Counted from the first letter of the stretch, positions 1 through 14,600 are shown. The stretch: 64,000 nt of DNA from Psoroptes ovis (GCA_002943765.1 PQWQ01000005.1:3907001-3971000); one strand, 5' to 3'. A program made the numbers and translations. The notes: a model not told the origin generated them from the letters alone.

Positions 1-2561
1 ATGAAACCCAGAGCAACACACAAGCTAAAAATATCGTGGGAAGTAAAGTAAATTTACGAAGAAAAAAACTGATTAATTGATTGATTGATCGAATCGATCG
101 ATTCGATCATTACATCAGTGAAAAGAAAAGTTTCTTATGATATGATTGCATCAAATAAATGAATGAATAAATGAATAAAACATGAAACACACAGACACAG
201 TAATACATATGTTGAATTGATGCTTGAAAATATGCAAAAATGTGTGTACGCGAATCAAGTGTGAAAATAAGACAACTGTCTGAAAATATCTGAAGTGAAA
301 TATTTCAATTGTATTTCCCTATCTATTCAATGAATAGATAGCATTTGAATGAAATCGATTAATCATTTAATTCAATGTTTGATTATTATACAACCAAATA
401 TAATTTATCAAATTTCATCAGGAAATTTCTTCATTTTTTTAAAGAGAAATTTGATTATTTCTTAGTCAAATATTCATGTTTGTATAACACACGATATATT
501 TTAGGGTCAAATATTTTTTTTCGATGGTATTAGTGCAAAATAGGTGTGTAATAACTAAATAAATTTGATATCGAATGAATTTAGAATGGAATGCTTTCAT
601 ACATTTTGATAAAATAAATTTGAAGATATTTGTAGATTTTACTGATGAAATGCTACGCAACTGTAACCTTTGATCATTTTAATTGAATCGACAAATGATC
701 GAAGAAATCGAATTCAATGACTTCTCTATTACACAATGATTATTATGTCTTGTTTTTTTGAATTTTTTGCTTTCAAATTCAAATTTCAATTGTTTTTTGA
801 AATATGTTTTGACTGGACTTTTCATCTTTCAAATATTTATCAAATGAATATTGAATGAAATTGAATTTTCCATTTTTTTAAAATTTTGATTTCGTAATGT
901 ACCATTCTGGTTTTGGCCAGCCGCAAAATGAAAGCAAATTTATTAGTTTTATTCAGTGAATTACTGTCCGATTTTTTTATAGAACATATATCATCATACA
1001 TCACACCGAAAGAAGAACAAAAATGTATGCGTGACCATGATGATGATGATGCCGGTGACGATGATCATGTGTTGATCCGAACGTGTGTACTTGTAGTGAA
1101 TAATTATTATTTGAAGAAGAAAAACACTGACACTTTTTTTTGTGTGAAATGACCGTCAAAAATATTTGAAAACATCCGGGCTGTCGCTGCTAAAACTATT
1201 TGGAGAGTGCTTGTGAAAGGCGTAAAATTACGCTTGAAAACCATCACCGTATTGGTTTGGAAATAATTGAAAATACGTCATCGGCAGTCATTGTTCGCTT
1301 AGCAAAGTATTCACAAAAAAAGAGAAATAATTTCTTCTGTTTTTGAAACTATTTCATTTTTGATGGATGGATGGATGGATAGATGGATGAATGAAGAGAA
1401 GAATATGATGTATCGATTATATATATAAAATGTATGTTATTAGTTATATTATCAATGAAAATGGTAATATTTGAAAATAATAAAAAAAAATGTTCGAGGA
1501 TTATATTTCTTCTTTTATTGAATTTTCAGAACAGAACGAAGAACGAAATAAAATCGTATATAAAAAGGCCATTTTTCATTCAAAAATTTCTGTTCCTCGT
1601 CGATCAAACAAATCAAATGTTTAAATAATTCAAATTCAAATTGAAACAATAATCATCATATCAAAGTGATTTGAAAAGAAGAATATCTTTTCACTCATAT
1701 TGATTCAATAATTAATTTACATAATTAATTTCTTGTCTTATTTATCATCACATTCAACAGTGTGTTGAATCCTAAAATTCAAAAATTTGAAAAGCCGGTA
1801 AGTTTTTTTAAATTTAATTTCGGAACTTTGGTTAAATCGAAATTCTAATCGATAGATTTGAATACTTGATCAGTGATTGATTCGGTAGAGTTTTACACAA
1901 CAATCAATTTACACTTCTGTTTTTCATTCGACCAACACACACATATCAAATAAATGAGAATTGGACTTTGAATCAAAACTAAACAATTCAATCAGTGATT
2001 GAATTGATTTGAAACGAATTCATTCAGTTCATTCATATTAAAATCATTCAAATCATTTCGTAAATGAAATCAAATGATTGAATGATTTTCTTCGTCATGA
2101 TTAGGATTAGATAAGATTTAAAACACATCATATACATTTCGGTATGATTCACATCAATTTCCCTCCGCCGTCTGTTTTCTTTAATCGTCATACTGCTGAT
2201 ATCTATATGATTGCTGATAAATTTGAAAATTTAAAGCTTTTAAATTTTCATTAAATGAATGAATAAATTATTTATGGCTTTATTTGTATCAATTGTTTTC
2301 TTTCGGCTAGCACATTATATTTCTAAGAAAAAATGATTTAAAATTTTATTTTGTTCTAAGTTCATCTCTTTTACATAAGAATATAAATCAGAATTTCGAA
2401 CCCATTGCATTATCTTGATGCAATTTTATCTTTATTCTTGTTAATATTTTGGCATATGTTTTAGTGATCTCTCTCATTGATTCAATTATATTTCATAATT
2501 CAATAATAATTGCATTCATTTTTCAACTTTGATTTTTAAAAATTTATCATAGAAAAACAAT
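1..2561. other. Non-coding leader region
   Basis: No convincing gene is seen. The longest frame (about 913-1152, +) opens only with a TTG codon and has no recognisable domain. The tract holds a 24-bp perfect palindrome (86-109), an 11-bp hairpin (about 319-341), an ATGG/ATAG microsatellite (about 1360-1393) and a longer hairpin (2040-2089). A good donor (GTAAGT at 1798-1803) and an acceptor just before 2553 suggest a 5'UTR intron of the downstream Ig gene; this is inference. Confidence 0.5.
1360..1393. repeat. ATGG/ATAG tetranucleotide microsatellite
   Basis: A short run of ATGG units with one ATAG and one ATGA variant lies in the non-coding leader. It has no coding context. Confidence 0.75.
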
Positions 2562-4189
2562 ATGAAACATGTAATGTTATCCGCAACATTTGAACAACAA
2601 CAACAACAAAAACGACAAAATTTAAGCAGATTGTCATCAATAAATAATACGAATAATAAACAACAAAAAATGAAATCTAAACAAATGTTTAATAATAATG
2701 ATAAATCAAAATCATTATTACCATTGAAATATTCATCATCAGTGTCCACATTGATTGTCTCTGACAATGTATCATCATCAGTAACACTAGAATCATCGAA
2801 ATCAGCATCACCATTGTTAACATCATCCACATCATCAACAAATGCAATATTCAAATCACCATTCAAATCGACACATAGATCATCATCGACATCGGCAAAA
2901 TCAGCTAAATCATTGATAGTATTCATTTTGACCATAATCATCACAATGAATATTCATCATGATTTAAATGTAGTGCAATCATTACCTATTGTTGTTGAAT
3001 CAATACCATTGAATCGTATTGTTCGAGTAAGTATTGATTTGTTCATTATAATCATTAGGGTTAAATTCGAATAATAAATTACAATTATTTAATTTTTATT
3101 TTCAAATCATGAAATTGAATAGCAAACGATTGATGGAAATAATAATAATGGCAAAAGTGGTGGTGGAGAAAGTCTAAGACCATATTTGAATTTTGAAAAT
3201 GTATTACCAGAAGAGATTGTGTTGGACGAAAATGAACAACATGATTATATGATTGAATGTGATGTATCAGGTACACCGAATCCAATAATATATTGGCTAC
3301 GTAATGGAAAATTGATTGAACAACAACACCATTCAACATTTGGATTAAATATTAATGATAATATTCTCGGTTCTGATAACAACAAAAATGAACAACAGCA
3401 ATTATTATCATCACATTTAGGTCTATCGAGAGTTAAATCACGATTATATTTAGAATGTTTGAATCCTGATATTGATTCCGGTAATGTTTATACATGTGTT
3501 GCCGTAACACCTTATCAACAAAAACGTATGAATACGAAACTGATATTTAGACCGAAAAATAATTTCGAATCATTGATTAAACATTTTGATCTGAAACATT
3601 CTGAACAACATCAAATAAACGATAAAGAAAGTGAATTATATGGCAGTAATTCATTGATCGATAATACATTGTTACCAATTTTATCATCATCATCATCGAA
3701 AATGATGGGCGATAATCGTAAATCGATGAGTTGTATGGAGAAAAAATCATTAAGTAAGTAATGTGTTTTCACTTGATGATTAGTAAAATTCATTGAAATC
3801 AAATTCAATTTCAGATTCACCAGCGAAAATATATTTTTGGACACAAACATTAATGGAAAATATGGGCAATAACGTATTGATTCATTGTCGTGCTACTGGT
3901 TATCCAAAACCACGCATCGATTGGTTTATAAATAATGGTCAATTACAACCAATTAACACTGATAACAACGATGATGGCAAATATAAAATATTATCAAACG
4001 GAGATCTGCTAATCAATAATGTTACGTTTGATGATATGGGCGTTTATAGATGTACAGCTAGCAATGAGCTTGGCAGCGATATGATTGATGAAATATTTTT
4101 CTATCCAACAATTGTAAATATTTTCAAGTGAAAACGAATCAGGACAATTTCAATTAACATTTCAATTATCATTTTTACAGAAGGAATAG
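2562..4189 (+). CDS. ImpL2: IMP-L2-like secreted protein with two Ig domains
   Basis: Exons 2562-3026, 3123-3753, 3815-4113 and 4181-4189 give 467 aa (phases 0, 1, 0); the introns are 96, 61 and 67 bp. If the last donor is not used, the frame simply runs to a TGA at 4129-4131. Ig1 has Cys at about 201 and 280 and Trp at about 213. Ig2 has the IHC...W...GVYRCTASN pattern at about residues 385-460. Insect IMP-L2 is a secreted antagonist that binds insulin-like peptides and dampens insulin signalling. The second domain and the two-domain order fit that family; nematode zig proteins are the alternative. Oddity: the N-terminal 120 residues are Ser/Asn/Gln-rich and come before the only hydrophobic stretch (about 123-137), so the signal segment is late or acts as an anchor, and the protein is much longer than the roughly 240-270 aa insect forms. 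Confidence 0.75.
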
Positions 4190-5651
4190 AGAAAGAGAAG
4201 GAAAACAATCGATTCAAGCGCTTTGAACCAAACCCAATACCTTATTAAAAAAAATCAAAAATTTTTAATCAAAAAATTTAGAAACTAAACATCGGACGAA
4301 ATGCAGTATATATGGACTCAAACTCAACGAAACGAAACCGTCGATTCGATGGATTTGAATTTTTTTCTACGAATTGAATCAATTTGATTTTCTCAAAGGA
4401 AACAAACAAACAACAACAACACACCCAAGTATCATTGAAACAAACAAACAAACGAATGAAACCAAAATATTTGATTCACAAAACCCGAAGCTTTGAACCA
4501 ATTTTTTTTTTCGTTCGTTTTGTTTTTTGTTTAAATATATTCATCAATATTATAAATTCCTCAAACAAACATAGATACAATACAACACAAGACAAACACT
4601 TGAACTTAAATATACCGAACACTTAAACAAACATGCACATAAACACAAACATAATGCAATATTATTATTATTTATTTTTTGTTTTAATTTTGTTCATTTT
4701 TTTCAAATTTTCAAAATTTCAAATATTTGAAAATTTGAAATTCAATTATCAGTATTATTTTATTTTATTTTTTCTTTGAATAATTTATTTATTTTTCTAT
4801 TATGACTTTTTATTTATTTTTTAAGAAAAAATTATTAATTTTCTCATATCAAATAATTAAAATCAATTACAATTTTGAATCTATGAACGATCCTATGAAC
4901 AAATTGAAATATTAAGAAGCAAAACACCTACCCATTCTGAACCCAAAATCCATGTGGAAATAATAATTTCGGAAAATTATTAAAAATTTCTCAATTTCAG
5001 ATATATCGACAATGTGAATTTGAAATGAAATGAAATAAAGAATAAAAAATATTTGAATTTTATTTTCGAATTTTTCACAGAAAAAAATAAATGTTTATTT
5101 CCATATATTTATTTATTTATTTTGATTGAATCAATGACAAATGAAATGTATGAAATCGAATTCAACTATATTTTTGTGTGTTTTGTTTTTCAAACTTTTT
5201 CAAAGGTTATAATTATGTATAATGAGATTTTGATTAATGATGAGAAATATTAAAAATAATAACAGACCCAGCAATAATCAGCTGGTTTTTGAGGGGTGAA
5301 TGAGAAGATAAAAATATTTTCATCTGTGTAAGTTTTACAAGGATCAATTTATTTTTATTTTGTTTAGAATCAAATCATTTGTTTAGCGTATTTTATCATC
5401 ATTGGCATTGGTGGTGATGATTAGTTAGTGTCATTTATGGGTCATCGATGTAGGCGTGTGTGCTGGGTGCGAGTGTGTGTTGTCATGATGATGAAGATGA
5501 TAAAGGACCAGGAGCAGGTACCAACAACAATTTTTTTGTTTTTTTTTGTAAATTTAATCACAGACAAATGAAATATGAATTGAATTTTTTCGGATGAAAT
5601 TCAAACAAACAGTTTTTCATGAATTTGATGATTCTATTAATATTTCGAGCA
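4190..5651. other. Intergenic region between convergent genes
   Basis: This is an AT-rich spacer between the 3' ends of the Ig gene and HUWE1. An AATAAA near 5035 (+) could end the Ig transcript. A tttatt at about 5349-5354 (AATAAA on the minus strand) could end HUWE1 after a UTR of about 300 nt. The stretch at about 5400-5530 is less AT-rich and GT-repeat-like. No coding signal was found. Confidence 0.55.
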
Positions 5652-8600
5652 CTAAGCAAATCCGAAACCTTCTGAACATTCATGAATTGCTTTCAACAAC
5701 ATCAAACGCAATTTATCATAAGTTTCATATGCAGGTAAATCTAATTGATTGAAACTATCGTACCGTAAAACAAAAAGGGAAATGATTAGGAATGAAAAGG
5801 AAAAAAAATGAATGTCAATTCACAGAGAAAATAAAGTTGTACAGAAAATTAACTTACCAAGTATGTGCCGATGGCAATCGATCAGTTGAACGATCATCCA
5901 AATGTATTTGAAATTTTTGTGGACCATTCATACCTTCTAATGCTGAAAATCCTTGCAACGGTACTTTTGATGTGCCAGTAACGAATTGTAAAAATTTAGC
6001 ACGATCAGCTTGATCAAATGTACGTAATGCACGCCAAAACCATTGAATTTGCAGCGATGTTACTTGATATTTATGATAATCGGTATTAGCTTTGAGATCA
6101 TCGATATCAATATTCGGTAAACCGGATATCAATAATTCTAATTCATGTTCATTGAATATTGATATTAGCCGTTTAGGTATTATTTCATAGAATCCTTCCA
6201 AAAATGAATTCAATTGTTTTTTAATTGAGCCGGTCATTTTTTCTTGACAAACTAATTTAACATATTCATGTTTATTCTCTTCGGTTACGATTATATTCCG
6301 GCCATTTGGTACTAAATCACGAATTTCGGTAACACCAAATTCTTGAATTTCTAATGAAAATGTTAGTTCAGTACCAAGTTCATTGACATTATGTTCGAGT
6401 AAAAATACTAATCCTTGATAAAATGAGTAATCTTCACTTTCCATATCAGTATATTTGACTAATTTGCCAAGAATGTGTTTGTAAAATGATCGTGTGAAAT
6501 AACAATCCAACAATTTGTTATCATGGATTGCTTTCGAAATGACGCGTCCAACAAATTTAAAGTAACTTAAATGATTCGAATTACAATGCGATGCTGAATT
6601 GATCATATATGTCACACGATCACCAGGTGAGATCGTGAATAATGCATAATTTGGATTGAAAATTTCTCTTGAAATTATTGTGTACCATTCACGCAATAAA
6701 CCGCCAGCATCTTGCCCTTCTTCGCCTTCAAAAACAACGTAAAAGCGATTTTTCCATTCAGCAGCTGTACGACGATTCAATTCACGATAAGAATCTTCAA
6801 ACACATGTTCACGACGAATATGAACAGGTAAATCATCACGACGTGTGCCTTGATCTAAACGATCCAATTCTTGGCGGAAATATCTACGTTTAACATCGAA
6901 ATCTAATATTCTGGTATGATCGACCAGCACAGCAAATGGTCCGTTTGCAAGATGTACGCTTGATTGCCGTAGAATTTGATTCAAAACAACACGATGTTTT
7001 TCGGCAAATATTAAGAATTTCTGCGTATCAGCTGGTAACGAACAATAATGTCGAGTTTCATCGTTTTGAACATCAGAATTGAGTGAATCCGATAATTGAT
7101 TCAAATGTGATAATTGCTGTGCAACAGGCTCAATGGATGCACGTGGATTATCACCATTGGTTGATTGACGAGATTTTTCTGGTGCATGCACTAAAAAGAA
7201 TGATTCAACTGCCGGCTGTAATACAAGCACCACATGATCATCAGGCGCCTCCGATAACAATGTAAGACAATCACTCAATTTTTCCCACAAATGATCTAAG
7301 TGCAATTCTGTGCTCAATTTGTCTTGTTCCAAGTCCACGTCCATTTTCGTTTCTATGGATGTTGCGCCTGCTTCAATTACTGTTGTAGCAGTCGATTCAT
7401 CATTAGTTTCATTTGTTGAATTTTGATTATCGTTTTCACCTGATGGTTGAGTCGATGTTTGATCAGCATTAGATTGTGATTGTTGCTTTTGACTGTTCAA
7501 AGTCTTTGCACTAATTTCACGTATATGCATAATAATTTTCAAAATACGTAAAAATAAAAATTGACTTGATGATTTTGAAATCAAATTCGACATCGATGGC
7601 AATTGTACTTCTTTGCCTGAAATAATATTATGCTTTGTATTCGATTGTGCATTAATTACAATGGACATATTCGAATAACGATCTTGCAATTGTGCTTGTC
7701 CTTTGATATTTTTATCATGTTGATCATTGTTATTATCATTATTATTATTGTTTGATTGTTGTTTTTTCAAATTCATTAATAGTTCATTCATTTCGATTGA
7801 TAATTGATTAATGTCATTGTAAACAGTTTCACCCAATTGTCGAACACCATTTAGCAATAATTTATAGAAAATGTTTCGACAATTTGGAAACAGATTCGAT
7901 AATTTTATCAACAATGATGTAGCATCAACCAAACCATTTTCGGAACATGTTTTCGATACTAACACATCGACAACCAGCTTAAGCAGCGTTTCGTCTGCAA
8001 TTGTTTTTTCTATTTCACTCAATTTTTCTTTTATTTCATTCGATAAATTGATTGGTGTTGCTTGATGATTACGACTTTCCGAATCAGGTGTTAAGGCTGT
8101 TGTTATTTGAGTCATTAAACGAAGTAAACGATCAATTAATGTTGGACTTTTCTTGACAAAATGATGAGACAACAGATTCAATAATTGTGAAAATGGTGAA
8201 TAATCAATATTTGATTGTTGATTATGTTTTGTAGACGATGTAGGGTCAATTTCCATAGTGGATGAGGATGATGCTAAGATAAAAATGAATCAATAGTTAA
8301 TAAACATTACATGGTGAGAATAATAATCAATACAAAAATACCTTGCTTAGATTTTGTTTTTTTATTAGTGGCATGTATAAAATCATGTCGCATGAGAACA
8401 TCGAAGAAACTTGGTGGAGATTTTTGACTGCTACTGCTGGATGATGATGGTGCTGCCAAACTATTACTGCCACCAATATTTTCATTTTGTTGTTCTTTGA
8501 TACTTGATGTCGATGTATTCAATGAAGTAGCCGAAAGATTTTTATGTAATCCTTGTTGTTGAACATTAGATGTTTGTGATAATGAGTTAGCTGGTTGATA

Positions 8601-11600
8601 ACAAATAAATTGTTCAGGAAATGCTTTAGCTAATGCAATCAACATATCCAATACGTTACGACAAACAAACAATGATGCCTGAGGATTGATCGATATCGTA
8701 TACATTTGACTGAATTTATCACTTTTTTTGTTGTTCGATGATGATGATCCAATATGATTATTTGACTTGGTTAAATAGAATACATTTGTTTTTGAACCAA
8801 ATGATGAATCTAATGTTATTGATAGCCATGATACGAAATGATTTTGCATTAATGCCCTGATGATTTTGGTTAAAATTTCAATTTTAGACAAATGATATTT
8901 CATTAGATAAAAATAATACATACTTTAATGTAGGATCGTCAGCATTATTATTGATTGACGAAGAGTCGGTTGATTCTTTAGTTTTTTCCATTATTTCAAA
9001 CAAAGATTGCAAAACCCATTGTCGCGTTGGACTGTGTAAACAAATATTTTTGATGACAGAATGTAAACGCGTTGAATTGATGAAATTATCATGAATGAAT
9101 AACAAGATCAAAATCGATGATAGCGCATCATAATCGAGCAAATATTTTCCTTTCAATGAACGACTAACGAATGCACGCGGTACATGACGTCCACTAGTAC
9201 CTAAACCATCACGATCATGTGAGCTAGAACCGCCAACATTTCGAAGTGAAAGTCTTGTATGAGTCCATCCAGGAATACTGACTCCATCGTATCGTACGGC
9301 GGCTCTTGGAGCTGAAGCTGCAGCAAAAAGATGAAATTTTAATTTCAGAAAAAATATCATCATAAACATTTGAATTCTACTTACTAGCTGATCTGATTAT
9401 CCTCAAAATGGTCGAGTTAGAATCGAAAAGACGCTCCTGAAATTGACGATTTCGTTGTTCAAATTCGCGTCTGAGTGTTCGTGCTTCATTCGCAAATTCA
9501 GGTGGTAAAACCTGTACTTGACTATCATCCAAGTCGGACAAAATTTGTCGCCGCAGAGATGGATGTAATGATCGGAAAAAATTGACAGGATCTACTGGCG
9601 CATCTGGATTCGTATTCTGTGCATTCAAACGTTGCTGTTCAGCACGTTGTTGAGCAAGAACTTCTTCCTGTATGTTTGGCGGTAATGCTGCAAGAAAATC
9701 TTCACTAATTTCAGCCACTCCATTTGCATTGGCATTATTATCATTTACTTGATTGATTCCTGAACTTGAAGCTTGATTATTTGATTGTTGTGTATTGTTG
9801 TTTCGCAACTGATTTAATCGCTGAATACGGAATTGTTCCGCAATAACTTCTTGACGAATATTTTCAGGCAACGCTGCTAAAAATGATGGATCAACACCTT
9901 CGGGCAATTCTTGATCACCGAGAATGGCTCGTTCTTCTGGTGTTAGCTGATAAGTTGGTGGTTGTGAAGTGGCAGCCGATGTTTCCGTACCAGATTGTTG
10001 TTGTTCCTGATTATTAGCATTAGTTTCATCGATATTAACGTTTTGTTCGGCTCCAGTATTCGAAGATTGATGATCCATTAATTCAACATCATTATTTTGT
10101 GATTCTTGTGGAGCTAAAGATGATTGATTTTCAGCAATCGCATCTCCCGGGCTAAATGAAATAGATTCAGCATCAGTTGAAACTGATGGAATATTTTCAT
10201 TAACAACAACAGACATCGGAACAATTTCATCAACTTGTGGTTGTTGCGGTTGCTCATTATCATCATTGATATTGTTATTATTAGATATTCGATTTGATTC
10301 AATTTCCATACGAGAAACTTGATCATTACTAGCATTGTTGGCTGAAATTTCTTCACGATTATTACCATCATTTGATTGTTGTTGTTGCTGCTGTTGCGGA
10401 TTAGATTCCAACACTTGATTGATGACAGAATTAGTCAATTGTTCAATGTGGGCATGTAATTCTTCGAATTGTGAAGATTGACCATTACTCGAAGTGCGTT
10501 GTTGTTGATGTTGCGAAATTTGTTGTTGCATAGCTTGAATTTGACGATCTAAAACAGTATCAGAGATATCGAATCTATGTTTTGGCTGACCATCCGTATT
10601 TTCTTTTTCTTTACGTTTCTTTTCTTGTAATTCTTCATCTCTCAGTTTTTCTAAATGTCGAATAATTTCAGGTTTAATAATTAATAATGCATCATACATA
10701 TATTCACTGTCCAATAATTGTGCTTCTTCAAGCCAACGTTGCGTTGTTGATGGAATCGTGTGTAATGCATTCAATTCATTTTGTAATGAATTCGTTGACA
10801 TCGTGGATCGTAATCGTGATGATAATGGATGATGATCGAAAAAATCATCATGCATATCAATCGTTGTACGGACGAATGGATGTCGAAATGAATGAGGAAA
10901 AAGAAACTCATGTTGATTAGCAGCAGAATCAAGTAACCGGTGTAAAATATGAGGACGAGTGTTTAAATGTGCGACGTGCCAATTATGATGACCAGTATGG
11001 AAATATGACCGCATGGCACGTGCACGTGGTGTACTGTGCCTTGAAATTCTTGGGATATTCAAGTTATTATTATTTGCACCCACATTAATGCCGAATGCAT
11101 TTGAATTGGCCGTGACAAAAGGATTCATAGAATGAGTTGATAAACCGACTAATGAACCAGCAATATTGTTGGCTAATGAACCAGCAGCATTACTAATTAC
11201 AGCTACTGATGATGATGCTGCTGGATTTGATGATGATGATGGAACACCATTTTGATTTACTTGTTCTGTATTAGCATTCAATAAAGGATGATTCATTTGA
11301 ATAGTGGAGCCAATGTTTGCTGATGGACGACCAGCTGATGATAAAGTCGGTAAATAATGAGAACCGCCACCATTGCCAGCATTACCATTGCTATGACCAT
11401 CCAATAAAATGTTATTATCAGTGAAAATTTGATGAAGATTATGTGAATGATTGTGATGTGAGGGCAACAAAAATTCAGATAATGGTTGAACACGATGAGA
11501 ATGACTTGAAAATTGTGGCAAAACTTCTTCTAAATTATAAATAACATCATTGTTCATTAGATTGATGTGATCATCAAATATTTGTAATGTTAGCTCATCA

Positions 11601-14600
11601 GGCCGGGCACGATCAAAATCATATTCTTCATCATCATCGTCATCATCGACATCATCATCATCGTCATCTTCATCATCATCCATATGTTCAGCTTCATCAT
11701 CTTCATCATCACCATCTTCATGTGCACTGGCAACTTGATCATCTTCTTGATCTTCATCATCATCATCTTCGATTCCGATCTCATCATCATCATCTTCATC
11801 ATCATCATCGTGATCGTGTCCATCAGAATCTGCGCCATCTGATTCGGTGCCGTCACTACTTGCGGTCGCTGATTCATTATGACTATTACTGACAACTACA
11901 TGAGCATCATGATGCATTTCATGATCGCCATCATTTATCGTTGCTTGAATAATGATGCCTTCATTTTCATAGTCATCATCATCTGTACGTAATTCATCCG
12001 ATGTGAATGTTCCGCTACGTGGATGTGAATTATTATAATTATCATATGCAACGCTATCCAAAAATAATTCATTCTCAGTGTTTTCGTCCAAATTTTGAGA
12101 ATTAGTAGAAATGGTTGATGCTTGCGCCAAATCTTCAGTATGAATAGCATTCGTATTCAATGATTGAGTGGTTACAGTAGGAGTCGTCGCGGTCGATACT
12201 GATGCTGCTGTTGTTGTCGTTGAATTTTCAGTGATCAAACCATTGGCAGCATTCTGAGCGGATGCTGCCGAATTATTATCCTGATTATTAGTTGTGGTTG
12301 CTGTTGAATTAGTCGTCAAATTTTCAGAATGATCTTGTTCCATTAATATCGCTCCATCCTGAGGACGTATTGTACTTTGCCGCCCATCTTGTTCAATAGC
12401 TGATGACGAATCCGAATCAATCATCGGGATTGTGAATGAACTGTGTGATAATATATTTCTTTGATGACGATTCTGTGCATTTGGCTGTTGATTTTGAAAA
12501 CGTGAAGTTAATGAAGGATGTTGCGGTGTATTCAATACTTTTGTTAAAAATTCTAGAGTTGTTAACAATGAACTCACTGTAGCAATCATCATTGGTGATG
12601 ACAGATCAAGATATTGTATTGTTTTAGCTAAATCGGTTATTATATTTTTACGAATCAATAATTTGATTAATTGACTTGATGGTAATATTGAATTTGAACG
12701 TAAGAATTGACTGGTGACTTGTAGTGAATTTGCTGAGTTGATTTGAGCTTCGACGATGGCCATTATTAATGGCGATAATGCCTGAATTTTTGCATGCTTT
12801 TCATATGATTCAGGCAATAATAATGTACGATTCAATGAATTTTTAATTTCAATCACTAATGTTTGATGTATTTCTGACGAGAACGGTACTGATGCAATGG
12901 CAGTAAATAATGCAAGCGAATATGTTGCACATTCTTTATCGCCATAATTTTGAGCATATGACAATAGATTATCTAATATGAATGATAATGCTGTACAATT
13001 TTCCAGTATGAATTCATCATAGACAAATGAATAGGTGTGTTCACATATCACTTTGGCCACTGCAAGATAAGATTTGGTCAATTCGGCAAGAATCGATAAT
13101 ATTGTATGCGTACGAAATACATCATGACCTACTTTGCTTGTAGCTTTTTCTTTATTATCATCATCATTATTTGGATTAATAGTGTCCATCATATTTGAAT
13201 CGTTTGATGATTTTACAGCACCAGAATCATCGGTGATATCGATCGAAGGCTGTTGCTCATTGGTTGGCATAGATTTTTTCATCTTTTCCGAATTTCGCTG
13301 AGTTGAATATTGATATGGTAACATATCCAGCAATTCACGAATAATGTCTTTTGCTAGTTTGGAAATTTGTATTGAACAAGACGATGAATCTGATTGCGGC
13401 TGTTGTTTATTTTCTGGATCGGTTGCTGATTTTGAATTTGGTGGCGAATTGACAGTACGTAACAATGGAGTCATACGTCCATCATCGGATACTAAACGAC
13501 GTGGTATTGATGTTGTTGGCGGCGTACAAATGCGCAAAATATTCATTGCTGTTTGTTTAAATATTTCACTATCACGACAAGCCATATGACTATAATTTCT
13601 GAACATAAAATGTATTTCACGAGTACTATTAGAAGAGTTGGTATGGGCACGAATAATTTTCTCCATCAATGCTTTCAATGATAAATGATCTTCCATCATG
13701 TGTCGAATGATCAATGTGGCCATCGAAACAAAACCAGGAAACATTGAATATTGTGGTATTTTCAGCAAATAACTGACACCATTCTTTTCGACAAAATAAC
13801 AAGCATTTTCATAATTTCTTGTTAACCGCAAAATTAAACGTGTGATTGCATTCAATGCATCTGAATCGATTGGCAATTGTAGAAAATTAACGATCGAATA
13901 TATGATTGTATGACATTGTTTTTCATTAAGGAATTCAACTTCAACAATTTCATTGATGAATTTTTCATCATCATTTTCATTATTGTTTTCTGCTTGATCT
14001 TTTGGAGCTATTACGGCAAATTCAGTGTTGGGTGCTGTTGAATCTTTATTGTTAGAAGAATCATCATCTTTTATTGGTTGATCGTCATTGCTCATTTTAG
14101 ATGACGGCTTATTGACATTATCATTAACGATTGGATCGACAAACAGCATAATAGGACGATTGGTATCAGTATCAATGTTTTTCTGTAACATTGTCATGAA
14201 ATTTATCGTATAACGACGACGATTTACTTGAATTTTACAAAATTGCTCGCCAGAACGAAATGCTTCGTCAATTATTTTATTGGTTTCTTGTTGATATGAT
14301 GACCAACGAATAGCTCTTTCATCGAAATATTTCCATGTGCGTTGACAATGCAGTGATTCTTTCAAAAGACGTTTACGTCTACGTGATGATAGAGCATTTT
14401 TTTCATATAAATCTATCAATAAAATAGCTGGCGCAATCCATTTCGGTGTTGAAATCGATTGCTCTTTCAGATATGATAAATTCAAGATGCATGAACTATT
14501 TTCTAGAAGATTGATTAGATTATCCAACAGCTCAGAACGTGCTATTTGTTTTGCACATATATTTTTGGTTTCATTGAATAACAATACGAGTAAATGTATT

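Noticed and set aside
913..1152. 79-codon plus-strand frame in the leader
   Set aside because: It opens with TTG only, has an Asp run from a GAT repeat, no family match and no splice support.
2516..2944. Asp-rich minus-strand frame over the first exon of the Ig gene
   Set aside because: It is a shadow of the Ser/Asn-rich ATC/TCA codons on the plus strand; the plus strand has correct splice phases and homologous Ig domains downstream.
8884..9369. N-terminal hydrophobic segment in a minus-strand frame as a signal peptide
   Set aside because: The hydrophobic start is intron sequence (9318-9384) translated in error; the real exon begins at 9317.
11587..11892. His-rich plus-strand frame opposite HUWE1
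   Set aside because: It is the reverse reading of the GAT-rich acidic codon tract of HUWE1; repeats of ATC/ATG keep the opposite frames open. No domain or start context.
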